A DNA stretch of 64,000 nucleotides. Source: Paracraurococcus ruber (lineage in GTDB: Bacteria > Pseudomonadota > Alphaproteobacteria > Acetobacterales > Acetobacteraceae). Both the position numbers and the translations under genes were made by a program. The notes under the pieces are model-generated. The model was not told where the DNA came from. It was given only the letters and a program-made list of their open reading frames with translations, and made no database searches. The stretch lies in contig NZ_SMOA01000002.1 in the NCBI RefSeq assembly GCF_004353985.1, positions 1 through 64,000 on the forward strand, given 5' to 3'. Shown piece after piece: positions 17,153-25,865 of the stretch (position 1 is the first letter of the stretch; every line of letters starts with the position of its first letter).

Positions 17153-18751
17153 TCAGCCCTTCCGCACGCCCCAGAAGATGGCGAAGCCGCCGGGCACCTC
17201 CGTCACCTCCCGGCGATGGGCGAAGCGCGGCAGGATCTGCCCGACGGGGATATAGGGCAGGTCCTCGAAGGCGCGGGCCTGCATGGCACGGGCGATGCGG
17301 GCGCGCTCCGCCTCACCCTCCGCCGCCAGCCAGCCCTCCCGCAGCCGCTCCAGCTCCGGGCTGCTGGGCCAGCCGCTGCGGCCGGCCCGGCCGGTGCCGC
17401 GGAGATACTGGTGGATGGCGGGGTCGAGCATGTCGAGCCCGGACCAGAAGGTGTGGAAGGCGCTCCAGCCGCCGGCCTCCACCGGTTCCATGCTCGCCAG
17501 GCGCTGCACCATCGTGCCCCAGTCCATCGCCTGGTAATCGACGTTGAAGCCGATGCGCTTGAGCAGGTCGGCGCCGATATCGGCCATCGCCTTCAGGGTG
17601 GGGAAGTCGGAGGGGCCGAGGACGACCACCCGCTCCCCCTTGTAGCCGGCGGCCGAGAGGGCGCGGCGCGACGCCGCCAGGTCGCGCGGCCCAGTCAGCG
17701 CCGCCATGCCCTCCCCGCTCGCCATCGGCGTGCCCGGCGCGAAGAAGCCGACGCCCTGCGACCAGTGGCCCGGGACGTCGCCGGCCACCGCCGTCATGTA
17801 GTCCGCCTGCGACAGCGCCGGCAGCACGGCACGGCGGATGGCCGGGTTGTCGAAGGGCGGGTGCAGCTGGTTGAAGCGCAGGCAGCCGATGAAGCCCAGC
17901 GGGTCCTGCACCGCCAGCACCAGGCGGCGGTCGCGGGACAGCAGCGGCAGCAGGTCGAAGGCCGGGTTCTCCCACCAGTCCACCTCCCCCGCCCGCAGCG
18001 CCGCGGCGGCGGTGGAGGGATCGGGCATGACGATCCATTCCACGCGGTCCAGATGGACGCGCTTCGGCCCGGCGGTGAAGCTGGCATCGCCGCCGGGGCG
18101 CGGGACGTAGTCCGGGTTGCGGGCATAGGCGACGCGGGCGCCGGAGACGCGCTCATTCGCCAGGAAGCGGAAGGGTCCGCTGCCGACCATCTCCGTCACC
18201 TGCCGGAAGGGATCGGTCTGCGCCAGGCGTTCGGGCATGACGACGCAGGCGGGTGAGCCGGGCTTGCCGAGCGCATGGGCCAGCAGCGGGAAGCGGTCCT
18301 TCAGGCGGAAGCGGAGCGTGCGGTCATCCGGCGCGGCCAGTTCCTCGGTCGCCGCCAGCAGGGACTGGCCAAGGCCGTCGCGTGCCCCCCAGCGGCGGAT
18401 GCTGGCCACCGCATCCCGCGCCAGCACCGGCGTGCCGTCATGGAAGCGCAGCCCCTCCCGCAGGCGGATGGTCCAGGCCAGCCCGTCATCGGACACCGCG
18501 TGGCCTTCGGCCATCTGGGGCTGGATGCGGTACTCGGCATCCATGCCGTAGAGCGTGTCGAAGACCATCAGCGCGTGGTTGCGCGTGACATAGGCCGAGG
18601 ACCAGATCGGATCGAGCACCGCCAGGTCGGACTGCGGCACGAAGCGCAGCACCCGCGCGGCCTGCGCGGCGGCCAGCCGCGGGGCAGCCAAGGGGGCAGC
18701 CAGGGCGGCGCCCAGGGCGGGCAGGGTGCGGCGGGGGATGGGGGCGGTCAT
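17153..18751 (-). CDS. ABC transporter substrate-binding protein (SBP_bac_5, dipeptide/nickel type)
   Basis: A 532-residue extracytoplasmic binding protein of the peptide/opine/nickel cluster. It has an Arg-containing signal (PRRTLPALGAALAAP, cleavage near AAQAA), then LRFVPQSDLAVLDPIWSS, LREGLRFHDGTPV and IRRAVLPALSQADYM typical of SBP_bac_5. The ABC permease and ATPase genes expected for such a system are absent from the window, so it is an orphan. It is convergent with the Ldh_2 gene and 89 bases downstream of the BVMO gene in the same direction, hence possibly part of that catabolic group. Confidence 0.9.
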   Translation of the reverse strand: MTAPIPRRTLPALGAALAAPLAAPRLAAAQAARVLRFVPQSDLAVLDPIWSSAYVTRNHALMVFDTLYGMDAEYRIQPQMAEGHAVSDDGLAWTIRLREGLRFHDGTPVLARDAVASIRRWGARDGLGQSLLAATEELAAPDDRTLRFRLKDRFPLLAHALGKPGSPACVVMPERLAQTDPFRQVTEMVGSGPFRFLANERVSGARVAYARNPDYVPRPGGDASFTAGPKRVHLDRVEWIVMPDPSTAAAALRAGEVDWWENPAFDLLPLLSRDRRLVLAVQDPLGFIGCLRFNQLHPPFDNPAIRRAVLPALSQADYMTAVAGDVPGHWSQGVGFFAPGTPMASGEGMAALTGPRDLAASRRALSAAGYKGERVVVLGPSDFPTLKAMADIGADLLKRIGFNVDYQAMDWGTMVQRLASMEPVEAGGWSAFHTFWSGLDMLDPAIHQYLRGTGRAGRSGWPSSPELERLREGWLAAEGEAERARIARAMQARAFEDLPYIPVGQILPRFAHRREVTEVPGGFAIFWGVRKG

Positions 18752-18840
18752 GCGCGGCCTCCGGCAAGGTCGGGCCGCGACTCAAGCGGGATGCGGGCGG
18801 CGGCGGCAAGGGGCCTCGCAGCCGCCGCCCGCCCCCGCGT

Positions 18841-20499
18841 TCAGGCGGTCGCCGCCTCGCGCGCCTCCAGCCGGAAGCCCTCATAGCCCTTCTCCGCCAC
18901 CTCGGCGCAGAGGCGGCGGTAGCGGCCCATGCCGCCGGCATAGGGCATGAAGACCCGCGGCTTGCCCGGGACATTGGCGCCCAGGTACCAGGAATGCCCG
19001 GCCTGCGGCAGCAGGGTGGCGTTCGCCGCCTCGTTCACATGCGTCACCCAGCGCTCGACCGCCGCCGGGTCCGGCTCCATCCGGGCGATGCCCTTGGCGC
19101 GCAGATGCGCGATGCAGTCGGCGATCCAGTCGGCATGCTGCTCGATGCAGATCGGCATGTTGCAGAGCACCGAAGGGCTGCCCGGGCCGGTGATGGTGAA
19201 GAAATTGGGGAAGCCCACGACCTGCAGGCCGAGATAGGTGCGCGGCCCTTCCGCCCAGGCGTCGCCCAGCGCCAGCCCGTCGCGGCCGGTGACGTTCAGC
19301 CGCAGCAGCGGGCCGGTCATGGCATCGAAGCCGGTGGCGAAGACGATGATGTCGAGCGGGTGCTCGGTGCCGTCGCGCAGCCGCAGGCCGGTCGGCGTGA
19401 TGCGCTCGATCGGGTTGGACCGCACATCCACCAGGGAGACGTTCGGGCGGTTGTAGGTCTCGAAGTAGTTGGTGTCGATCGGCGGGCGCTTGGCGGCATA
19501 GGGATGGTCGATATCGGCCAGCTTCGCCGCCGTCTCCGGGTCCTTGACGATCTCGCGGATCTTGGCCTTGAGAAAGTCCGCGGCGGTGTCGTTGGCCGCC
19601 TTGTCCATCAGCAGGTCGCGGAAATTGGCGCGGAACTGCAGCCCGCCCTTTTCCCAGGCGGCCTCGTAGATCCGCTTCCGCTCCTCATCCGTCACGTCCC
19701 AGCAGGACCGTTCGAGGATGCGGAAGGGATGGCCGTTCGGCGTCTCCAGCATCGTCGCGCGGATGTCGGCGTAGTTGTCCCGCACCCAGGCCTTGAATTC
19801 CTCCGACAGCGGGCCGTTGCGCGCCGGCACGCTGTAGTTGGCGGTGCGCTGGAAGACCGTGAGGTGCTGCGCCTGCTCGGCGATGACCGGCACGGCCTGG
19901 ATGCCGGTGGAGCCGGTGCCGATCTGCCCGACGCGGGACCCGGAGAAATCCACGCCCTCATGCGGCCATTGCCCGGTGTGGTACCAGCGGCCCTGGAAAT
20001 CCTCGAGCCCCGGGATCTTCGGGACGTTGGCGGTGGACAGGCACCCGACCGCGGCGATCAGGTAGGTTGCCGTCAGGGTCTCGCCCGCCTCGGTCGTCAC
20101 GCGCCACAGGTTGGCGGCGGCGTCGTAGGTGCAGGCGGTGACGCGGGTGTCGAAGCGGATGTCGCGCTTCAGGTCCAGCCGGTCGGCGACCCAGTTCAGG
20201 TAGCGCAGGATCTCCGGCTGCTCCGGGTAGCGCTCCGTCCACTCCCATTCCTTGTAAAGCTCTTCCGAGAAGGAATAGCAGTAGGAATGGCTCTCGGAAT
20301 CGCAGCGCGCGCCGGGGTAGCGGTTCCAGTACCAGGTGCCGCCGACGCCGCCGCCCTGCTCCAGCACCCGGACCTTGAGGCCGAGCCGGTCGCGCAGCAG
20401 ATGGAGCTGGTACATGCCGGCGAAGCCGGCACCGATGACGATCGCGTCCAGGTCGCCGGCGCGGGCCGGCGAGGCTTCGCGCAGCAGGGTATCGGGCAT
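18841..20499 (-). CDS. flavin-containing Baeyer-Villiger monooxygenase
   Basis: A 552-residue type I BVMO. It has two Rossmann motifs, GAGFAG (23-28) for FAD and GTGSTG (194-199) for NADPH. The diagnostic FxGxxxHTxxW fingerprint appears as FQGRWYHTGQWP (168-179). Such enzymes insert oxygen next to a ketone to make an ester or lactone (cyclohexanone, acetone, phenylacetone types). The start at 20499 (MPDTLL) was preferred over 20559, which adds unrelated residues. An SDR, Bug protein and alpha/beta hydrolase lie upstream on the same strand, so the ester formed could be hydrolysed locally. Confidence 0.95.
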   Translation of the reverse strand: MPDTLLREASPARAGDLDAIVIGAGFAGMYQLHLLRDRLGLKVRVLEQGGGVGGTWYWNRYPGARCDSESHSYCYSFSEELYKEWEWTERYPEQPEILRYLNWVADRLDLKRDIRFDTRVTACTYDAAANLWRVTTEAGETLTATYLIAAVGCLSTANVPKIPGLEDFQGRWYHTGQWPHEGVDFSGSRVGQIGTGSTGIQAVPVIAEQAQHLTVFQRTANYSVPARNGPLSEEFKAWVRDNYADIRATMLETPNGHPFRILERSCWDVTDEERKRIYEAAWEKGGLQFRANFRDLLMDKAANDTAADFLKAKIREIVKDPETAAKLADIDHPYAAKRPPIDTNYFETYNRPNVSLVDVRSNPIERITPTGLRLRDGTEHPLDIIVFATGFDAMTGPLLRLNVTGRDGLALGDAWAEGPRTYLGLQVVGFPNFFTITGPGSPSVLCNMPICIEQHADWIADCIAHLRAKGIARMEPDPAAVERWVTHVNEAANATLLPQAGHSWYLGANVPGKPRVFMPYAGGMGRYRRLCAEVAEKGYEGFRLEAREAATA

Positions 20500-20589
20500 G
20501 GGGTCGCTGCCTCCGTCGTGATTGGGTCGGAGGGTAGCAAAGCCAGGGGCGGGTGACACCCCCTGGACGGTCGCCCGACCATCGGTGCC

Positions 20590-21336
20590 TCAGACGATGG
20601 TGTAGCCCCCGTCCACCACAAGGTCGTGGCCCTGGATGAAGCCGCCCTCGCAGGTCGCCAGGAAGGCGATCGCCTCGGCGATCTCCGCCGGCCTTCCCAG
20701 CCGACCGACCGGCAACCGCCCCTCCAGCTGCTCGACCCGGCCGGGGATGCGGCCATAGCTGTCGATGTTGAACTGGGTGGCGATCGGGCCGGGGCTGACG
20801 GAGTTCACCTGGATGCCGTCCTTCGCCAGCTCGAAGGCCATGTTCCTGGTCAGCTGGATCAGCGCCGCCTTCATCGGGCCGTAGAGGCTGTTCTCCTCCA
20901 TCGCCACGCGCCCGGTCTGGCTGGCGACATGGATGATGCGGCCGCCGCCCTGCGCCCGCATGGCCGGCAGCACCGCCTGGCTGGCGAAGAAGGCGGCGGC
21001 GAAATTCACCCCGATCAGCCCGTCGAACTCGGCGCGCGTGAAGGTCCCGAAGGGCTTGCGGCAGCGGATGCCGGCGTTGTTGACCAGCACATCCACCCGG
21101 CCGAAGCGGGAAAGCGCCGCCTGCACCATGGCCTCCGGCGCCGCCGGGTCGGCCAGGTCGAAGACTGCCCGCGCCGCGTCCGGGGCGCCGCCGGCCCGGC
21201 AGTCCGCGACGGCGCCGTCGAGCTCCGCCTCCGTCCCCTCCGCCACCAGGAACAGCGCCAGGCCGCGGGCCGCGAGCGCCAGCGCCGTCTCCCGCCCGAT
21301 GCCGCGCGAGGCGCCGGTGAGCAGCGCCACCCTCAT
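20590..21336 (-). CDS. SDR family oxidoreductase
   Basis: A 248-residue classical SDR. It has TGASRGIG (7-14), NNAG (86-89), catalytic S139, and Y152/K156 in YGPMK. It overlaps the upstream Bug stop by four bases (ATGA type, 21333-21336). In context it could oxidise an alcohol to the ketone substrate of the BVMO; it could equally act on another pathway intermediate. A 90-base gap separates it from the BVMO gene. Confidence 0.88.
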   Translation of the reverse strand: MRVALLTGASRGIGRETALALAARGLALFLVAEGTEAELDGAVADCRAGGAPDAARAVFDLADPAAPEAMVQAALSRFGRVDVLVNNAGIRCRKPFGTFTRAEFDGLIGVNFAAAFFASQAVLPAMRAQGGGRIIHVASQTGRVAMEENSLYGPMKAALIQLTRNMAFELAKDGIQVNSVSPGPIATQFNIDSYGRIPGRVEQLEGRLPVGRLGRPAEIAEAIAFLATCEGGFIQGHDLVVDGGYTIV

Positions 21337-22304
21337 TCCACCGTCACTCCCGTCTCCTTCACGATGGCCACCCAGGCGCGGCGATCCTCCAGCCAGTATT
21401 CCTGCATGGCCTCGGGCGTGCCTTCCAGGCTGTCATGCCCCGCCTCCTCCATCCGGCGGCGGGTGTCGGGGGACCGCAGCCAGCGATTGGCCTCGGCATT
21501 GATCCGCTCGACGAAGCCCCGCGGCAATCCGGCATGGCCCCAGAGGCCGAACCAGACATCCTCGTTCATGCCGGGAAAGCCCTCCTCGGCCAGGGTCGGC
21601 ACCTCCGGCATCGGGCGCGGGCGGGTGCGGCCGGTGGCGGCCAGGCCGCGCAGCCGTCCCTCCCGCATCAGCGCGCCGGAATTGCCGATATTGTCGAAGA
21701 TGTAGTCGCTCTCGCCCTGGCTGACCGCCAGCACGGCGGAAGGGCCGCCGCGATAGGGGATGTGTTCCCGCCGGAAGCCGGCGCGCAGGTGGAAGCGTTC
21801 CGCCATCATGTGCCCGACGCTGCCGATGCCGACGCTGGCCATGTTCACGCCCTGGGGCCGCGCCTTCGCCCAGGCGACGAATTCCGCCGTGCTGCGGGCG
21901 GGGATGCGCGGGTTGACGATCAGCAGCATGGGGTAGTGGTACAGCCCGGCGATGGCCACGAAATCCTTCACCGGGTCGTAGGGCAGGCCGCGCAACACCA
22001 GCGGCGCCACGACATGCGAGGTGTTGGAGGTGAACAGCAACGTCCAGCCATCCGGCGCCGCCCGCGCCACCTCCGCCGTGCCGATGGTGCCGGTGCCGCC
22101 GACCCGGTTCTCCACCACGAAGGTGCCGCCGAAGGCGCGGGAGAAATGCTCGGCCATAAGCCTGGCATAGACATCGGCCGGGCTGCCGGCCTGGCTGGGC
22201 TGGATGAGGCGCACGGGGCGGCTGCCGGGCCATGCCTCCTGCGCCCGCGCCAGGGCCGGCGCCGCCAGCGCCAGCCCCGCGAGGATGCCGCGACGCGGGA
22301 TCAC
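21333..22304 (-). CDS. tripartite tricarboxylate transporter substrate-binding protein (Bug/TctC)
   Basis: A 323-residue periplasmic binding protein. The GTG start at 22304 overlaps the TGA of the hydrolase gene upstream. It has the signal IPRRGILAGLALAAPALARAQ, then RPVRLIQPSQAGSPAD, ENRVGGTGTIGTAE, REHIPYRGGPSAVLAV and PTLAEEGFPGM. It is in the middle of the hydrolase - Bug - SDR - BVMO row, so its ligand is likely a substrate or intermediate of that pathway. Confidence 0.9.
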   Translation of the reverse strand: MIPRRGILAGLALAAPALARAQEAWPGSRPVRLIQPSQAGSPADVYARLMAEHFSRAFGGTFVVENRVGGTGTIGTAEVARAAPDGWTLLFTSNTSHVVAPLVLRGLPYDPVKDFVAIAGLYHYPMLLIVNPRIPARSTAEFVAWAKARPQGVNMASVGIGSVGHMMAERFHLRAGFRREHIPYRGGPSAVLAVSQGESDYIFDNIGNSGALMREGRLRGLAATGRTRPRPMPEVPTLAEEGFPGMNEDVWFGLWGHAGLPRGFVERINAEANRWLRSPDTRRRMEEAGHDSLEGTPEAMQEYWLEDRRAWVAIVKETGVTVE

Positions 22305-23086
22305 GACAGGAAGTCGCGGAATTGCCGGATGCAGAATTCCGGGCGCTCCCGCACCGAGGCATGGCCGGCGACCGGCACCTCCACCACGCCGCGGCTGCCC
22401 GGGATGTTGGCATGCATCCATTGCGCCGCCTCCTTGAAGGCCGCCCGCTCCTCCGAGCCCAGCATGACGAGGGTGGGCGCCCGGATCCGCTTCGCCTCCT
22501 CCCGCGCATCCACCATGGCCAGCCATTCGCAGGCCAGCGCATAGCCCTCGCCGCTGCAGGCCTCGAAGGTCGTGCGGACATGCCGGACGTTGGGCCCATC
22601 CTCGGCGATGCTGCCGGGCGTGAAGAAGATCGGCAGCAGCATGGGGATCAGCGCCGCCACGCCCTTCTCCCGCGCGATGCCGGCGCGGACCGGCCAGTTG
22701 GCGCGGCTCTCCTCGTTGTACAGCGGCGTGCAGTCGCAGAGGATGAGCTTCTCCACCATGTCAGGATGAGTGCCGGCGAAGTGGCAGGCCAGGCTGCCGC
22801 CCATGGAGATCCCGGCGATATGGGCGCGCGCGATCCCCTCCCGCTCCATCAGCGCCTTCAATTGCGCCGTGGTGGCATCCTGGTCGTACTGGCCGGCCGG
22901 CAGCGGCGTGTCGCCATGGCCGGGCAGCGAATAGGCGATCAGTTCGAACCGGTCCTCGAGCGGCGCCAGCACGTCCCAGAAGGTGGCGCTCTGGCCGAGG
23001 CAGTGGATCAGCACCAGGGGCTGGCCGCGGCCGCGACGCTGCACCCGCACGTCCTCGATGCCCAGCGGCTTCGGGTTCCAGTCCAT
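22301..23086 (-). CDS. alpha/beta fold hydrolase
   Basis: A 261-residue hydrolase similar in layout to 3-oxoadipate enol-lactonases and other carboxylesterases. It has the oxyanion stretch LIHCLGQSATFWD, nucleophile S94 in GISMGG, and a C-terminal histidine H242 in VAGHASV. The start at 23086 (MDWNPKPLG) follows GGGGGAGACATCC; an in-frame Met just upstream (METS) is possible. As the first gene of the minus-strand operon ending in a BVMO, an ester- or lactone-hydrolysing role fits well, but this is inferred from neighbours. Confidence 0.88.
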   Translation of the reverse strand: MDWNPKPLGIEDVRVQRRGRGQPLVLIHCLGQSATFWDVLAPLEDRFELIAYSLPGHGDTPLPAGQYDQDATTAQLKALMEREGIARAHIAGISMGGSLACHFAGTHPDMVEKLILCDCTPLYNEESRANWPVRAGIAREKGVAALIPMLLPIFFTPGSIAEDGPNVRHVRTTFEACSGEGYALACEWLAMVDAREEAKRIRAPTLVMLGSEERAAFKEAAQWMHANIPGSRGVVEVPVAGHASVRERPEFCIRQFRDFLS

Positions 23087-23268
23087 GGATGTCTCCCCCT
23101 TGATATTGCAGGGAAGCATGCGACAGCCCCGGCCGGCCGTCACCACCCAGGGGCGGCCGCATTTCGGACAACCCTTCAGCTCAGAATTGCCGATTGCGGC
23201 CTTTCCATCCGGGCCGGGCGGCCCCACCATCCCCGGTCAGCACGGCATCGGATCCGGGGAGCCAGGGC

Positions 23269-24258
23269 ATGCAATTCGGACTGTTCGGGGGCGCCCGGAC
23301 CAAGCGCAGCGTCGGCATCGAGGACAGCCAGGGCTATCAGAGCTTCATCGACTACGTGATGGAGGCCGACCGGCTCGGCTTCCGCCACATGTTCATGGTG
23401 GAGCATCACTCGACCGGGCAGGGGCAGGTCTCCGCCTCCATGACCCTGCTGGCCTACCTCGCCGCGAAGACCACGCAGATCCGGCTGGGCACGGCAGTAG
23501 TGGTGCTGCCCTGGCACAACCCGGTGCTGGTCGCGGAGCAGGCGGCGACGCTCGACCTGCTGAGCGGCGGCCGCTTCGACTTCGGCGTCGGCAAGGGCTA
23601 CCGCAAGGCCGAGTTCGACGCCTTCTGCATCCCGCTCGAGGAAGCGACCGAGCGCTTCGACGAGGCGATCGAGGTCATCCGCCGCGCCTGGACCTCGGAC
23701 GAGCGCTTCTCCCATCACGGCAAGCGCTGGCACTACGAGAACATGCTGGTGGAGCCGGCGCCGTTGCAGCGGCCGCACCCGCCGCTCTGGCTCGCGGCCG
23801 GCAGCCCCGACAGCATCCGCCGCGCGGCGCGGGACGGCTTCAACCTGCTGCTCGATCAGCTTGCCAGCGTGGAGCAGATCGGCGAGCGCATCGCCCTCTA
23901 CCGGGCGGAATGCGAGGCGGTGGGGCGGGAATACCGCCCGACCATGGTCGGCACGGCGCGCGCCCTGCAGATGATCCAGTCGGAGGCCGAGCGCGCTGCC
24001 GCCTATGAAACGCGCAAGCGCGTGGTCGGCGTCATCGGCGACCTCGCCCGCGGCAAGCTGGCCGACCGGGTGGAGGACGACACCGCGCCGCTGCTGGGCA
24101 CGCCGGCCGAGGTCGTCGCCCGCCTGAAGGCGCTGGAAGCAGTGGGCGCGACCAACATTCTGCTAGTGGACCCCAATGCCTCGGTCGGCAATCTCCGCGC
24201 CTTCGCGCGCGACGTGATGCCGAGCTTCGTCCCCGGGCTGCAGGCCGCCGCGGAATAG
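23269..24258 (+). CDS. LLM class flavin-dependent oxidoreductase
   Basis: A 329-residue luciferase-like monooxygenase. Family marks are MQFGLFGG, ADRLGFRHMFMVEHH (residues 34-48), QIRLGTAVVVLPWHNP, LDLLSGGRFDFGVGKGYR and PPLWLAAGSPDS. It is divergent from the hydrolase at 23086, with 182 bases between the starts, and is followed by a CMD-like gene. It probably oxidises a small organic molecule in the same catabolic cluster as the BVMO. No flavin reductase was found next to it. Confidence 0.9.
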   Translation: MQFGLFGGARTKRSVGIEDSQGYQSFIDYVMEADRLGFRHMFMVEHHSTGQGQVSASMTLLAYLAAKTTQIRLGTAVVVLPWHNPVLVAEQAATLDLLSGGRFDFGVGKGYRKAEFDAFCIPLEEATERFDEAIEVIRRAWTSDERFSHHGKRWHYENMLVEPAPLQRPHPPLWLAAGSPDSIRRAARDGFNLLLDQLASVEQIGERIALYRAECEAVGREYRPTMVGTARALQMIQSEAERAAAYETRKRVVGVIGDLARGKLADRVEDDTAPLLGTPAEVVARLKALEAVGATNILLVDPNASVGNLRAFARDVMPSFVPGLQAAAE

Positions 24259-24279
24259 GCGCCGCGGCTGGACAGGGCG

Positions 24280-24305
24280 CGGCCCGCACCGCAGGGTGCG
24301 GGCCG
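24280..24305 (+). terminator. hairpin between LLM and CMD-like genes
   Basis: A perfect 11-bp stem, CGGCCCGCACC (24280-24290) and GGTGCGGGCCG (24295-24305), with a GCAG loop, followed by TTCGTGTTT. It lies 22 bases after the LLM stop and 24 bases before the CMD-like start, so it is a terminator or attenuator between the two genes. Confidence 0.55.
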
Positions 24306-24329
24306 TTCGTGTTTCAGGGGGAGGAACGC

Positions 24330-24878
24330 ATGGGCCGGCTGGCTCCGAAGACGCGCGAGACGCTGGACGACGCGCAGAAGGTCGTCTGGGACCGCATCGC
24401 CGGCGGCGCCCGCGGCGGCGTGGGCGGTCCCTTCACCACGCTGCTGACCAGCGCCGAGCTCTGCGCCCGCGTCGAGCAGCTGGGCGTCTTCATCCGCTAC
24501 GATTGCAGCGTGCCGATGCGGCTGCGGGAGATCGCCATCCTCTGCGTCGGGCAGCACTGGAAGGCGGCCTATGAATGGTATGCGCATGCGCCGATCGCGG
24601 CGAAGCAGGGCGTGCCGGAGGCGGTGATCGAGGCCATCGGCACCGGCGCCGCGAGCATCCCCTTCGATGCCGAGCCCGACCGCGTGGTGGTCGGCTTCGT
24701 GCGGGAGGTGCTGCGCACCGGCCAGGCCGGCGACGCGACCTATGCCGCCGCGCTGGCGCTGCTGGGCGAGAAGGGCGTGGTCGAGCTGACCGGGCTGGTC
24801 GGCTACTACAGCCTGCTGGCGCTGCAGCTGAACGTCTTCCAGGTGGCGCCGCCCGATCCCTTCAAGGCGCCCTGGTAG
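24330..24878 (+). CDS. carboxymuconolactone decarboxylase family protein
   Basis: A 182-residue all-helical protein of the CMD/AhpD superfamily. The core shows LREIAILCVGQHWKAAYEWYAHAPIAAKQG, with a conserved His but no CxxC pair, so it is the decarboxylase-like branch rather than a peroxidase. It starts at 24330 after GGGGGAGGAACGC. Such proteins often accompany luciferase-like oxidoreductases in catabolic clusters, although their reaction is mostly unknown. Confidence 0.85.
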   Translation: MGRLAPKTRETLDDAQKVVWDRIAGGARGGVGGPFTTLLTSAELCARVEQLGVFIRYDCSVPMRLREIAILCVGQHWKAAYEWYAHAPIAAKQGVPEAVIEAIGTGAASIPFDAEPDRVVVGFVREVLRTGQAGDATYAAALALLGEKGVVELTGLVGYYSLLALQLNVFQVAPPDPFKAPW

Positions 24879-24887
24879 GCCCCCCCC

Positions 24888-25601
24888 TCACCCGGCGCCG
24901 CGCGCCAGGTCCAGCACCACCAGGTAGTGGCAGGCGGCCGCCGTCACCACGCAGCCATGCCACATGGCGTAGTGGTAGGGCAGCCGCTCCGCCAGATGGA
25001 ACAGCACGCCCAGGCTGTAGATCAGCCCGCCGGTCAGCAGCATGGCGAGGTCCCAGCTGGACAGCGCCCGCAGCAGCGGGTCGAAGGCGGCGATGCCGGC
25101 CCAGCCGAGCAGCAGGTAGAACAGCAGGGAGACGCGTTCGGCCCGGGCAGGCGCCCAGATCCGCAGCGCCGCGCCGCCCAGCGCCCCGGTCCAGACCACG
25201 CCAAGCAGGCCAAGGCCCCAGGTGCCGCCGATGCCGAGGCCGGCAACCGGCGTATAGGTCCCGGCGATCATGGTGAAGATGGCGGAATGGTCCAGCTTCT
25301 GCAGCAACGCCCGCCGCTCCGCCACGCTGGACATGTTGTAGATCGCCGAGCAGCCGAGCATGGCCAGCAGGCCGAGCCCATAGATCAGCAGCGCCAGCAT
25401 GGTGCCGGCGCCGGCGCCGCGCGGCACGGTCATGGCCAGCACGCCGCAGGCGATGACGGCGGCCAGCAGACCCAGCATGTGCACGGCGGCATCGGCGATG
25501 CGCTCGGGCCGCGTCTCGCCCGGGATGGCGGCCAGGAAGCCGGGCCCCGGTGCGGCCGCGCGCGGCGGGCGGGATAACGCTGGGCTGGGCGGCATCGGCA
25601 T
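24888..25601 (-). CDS. hemolysin III / PAQR family membrane protein
   Basis: A 237-residue integral membrane protein with about seven hydrophobic helices. The family residues are visible: SAIYNMSS after helix 2, KLDHSAIF near the middle, and the C-terminal FHLAERLPYHYAMWHGCVV. The conserved His and Asp (in DHSAIF and YHYAMWH) form the putative metal site of PAQR/HlyIII proteins. Despite its name the physiological role is probably in membrane lipid or stress homeostasis. The first of two close starts (MPMPP, 25601) was taken. The 264 bases upstream show no gene. Confidence 0.92.
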   Translation of the reverse strand: MPMPPSPALSRPPRAAAPGPGFLAAIPGETRPERIADAAVHMLGLLAAVIACGVLAMTVPRGAGAGTMLALLIYGLGLLAMLGCSAIYNMSSVAERRALLQKLDHSAIFTMIAGTYTPVAGLGIGGTWGLGLLGVVWTGALGGAALRIWAPARAERVSLLFYLLLGWAGIAAFDPLLRALSSWDLAMLLTGGLIYSLGVLFHLAERLPYHYAMWHGCVVTAAACHYLVVLDLARGAG

Positions 25602-25865
25602 GGGCGAAGCCTCCTCGGTCAGGGGACCGGCGCATCGGAACGCGCGGGTTACCATGACAACGCCGGCGCGGCTTTGCCAGCATGGCGGTGCCGTCATCTT
25701 GACCATCGCGGCCGGTCTGTGCGGCGCGTCACGGTTGCCATGGCCCGGATCGCTGCGCGCCGGCCGCGCCATCCTGCCCGGCCGCGACCATACCGCAGCG
25801 CGGCATGCGCGCCGGGGCGGGCCTGCCACCCTTTCCGCCTCAGCCGCGGCGGATGCCGCCCCGCG

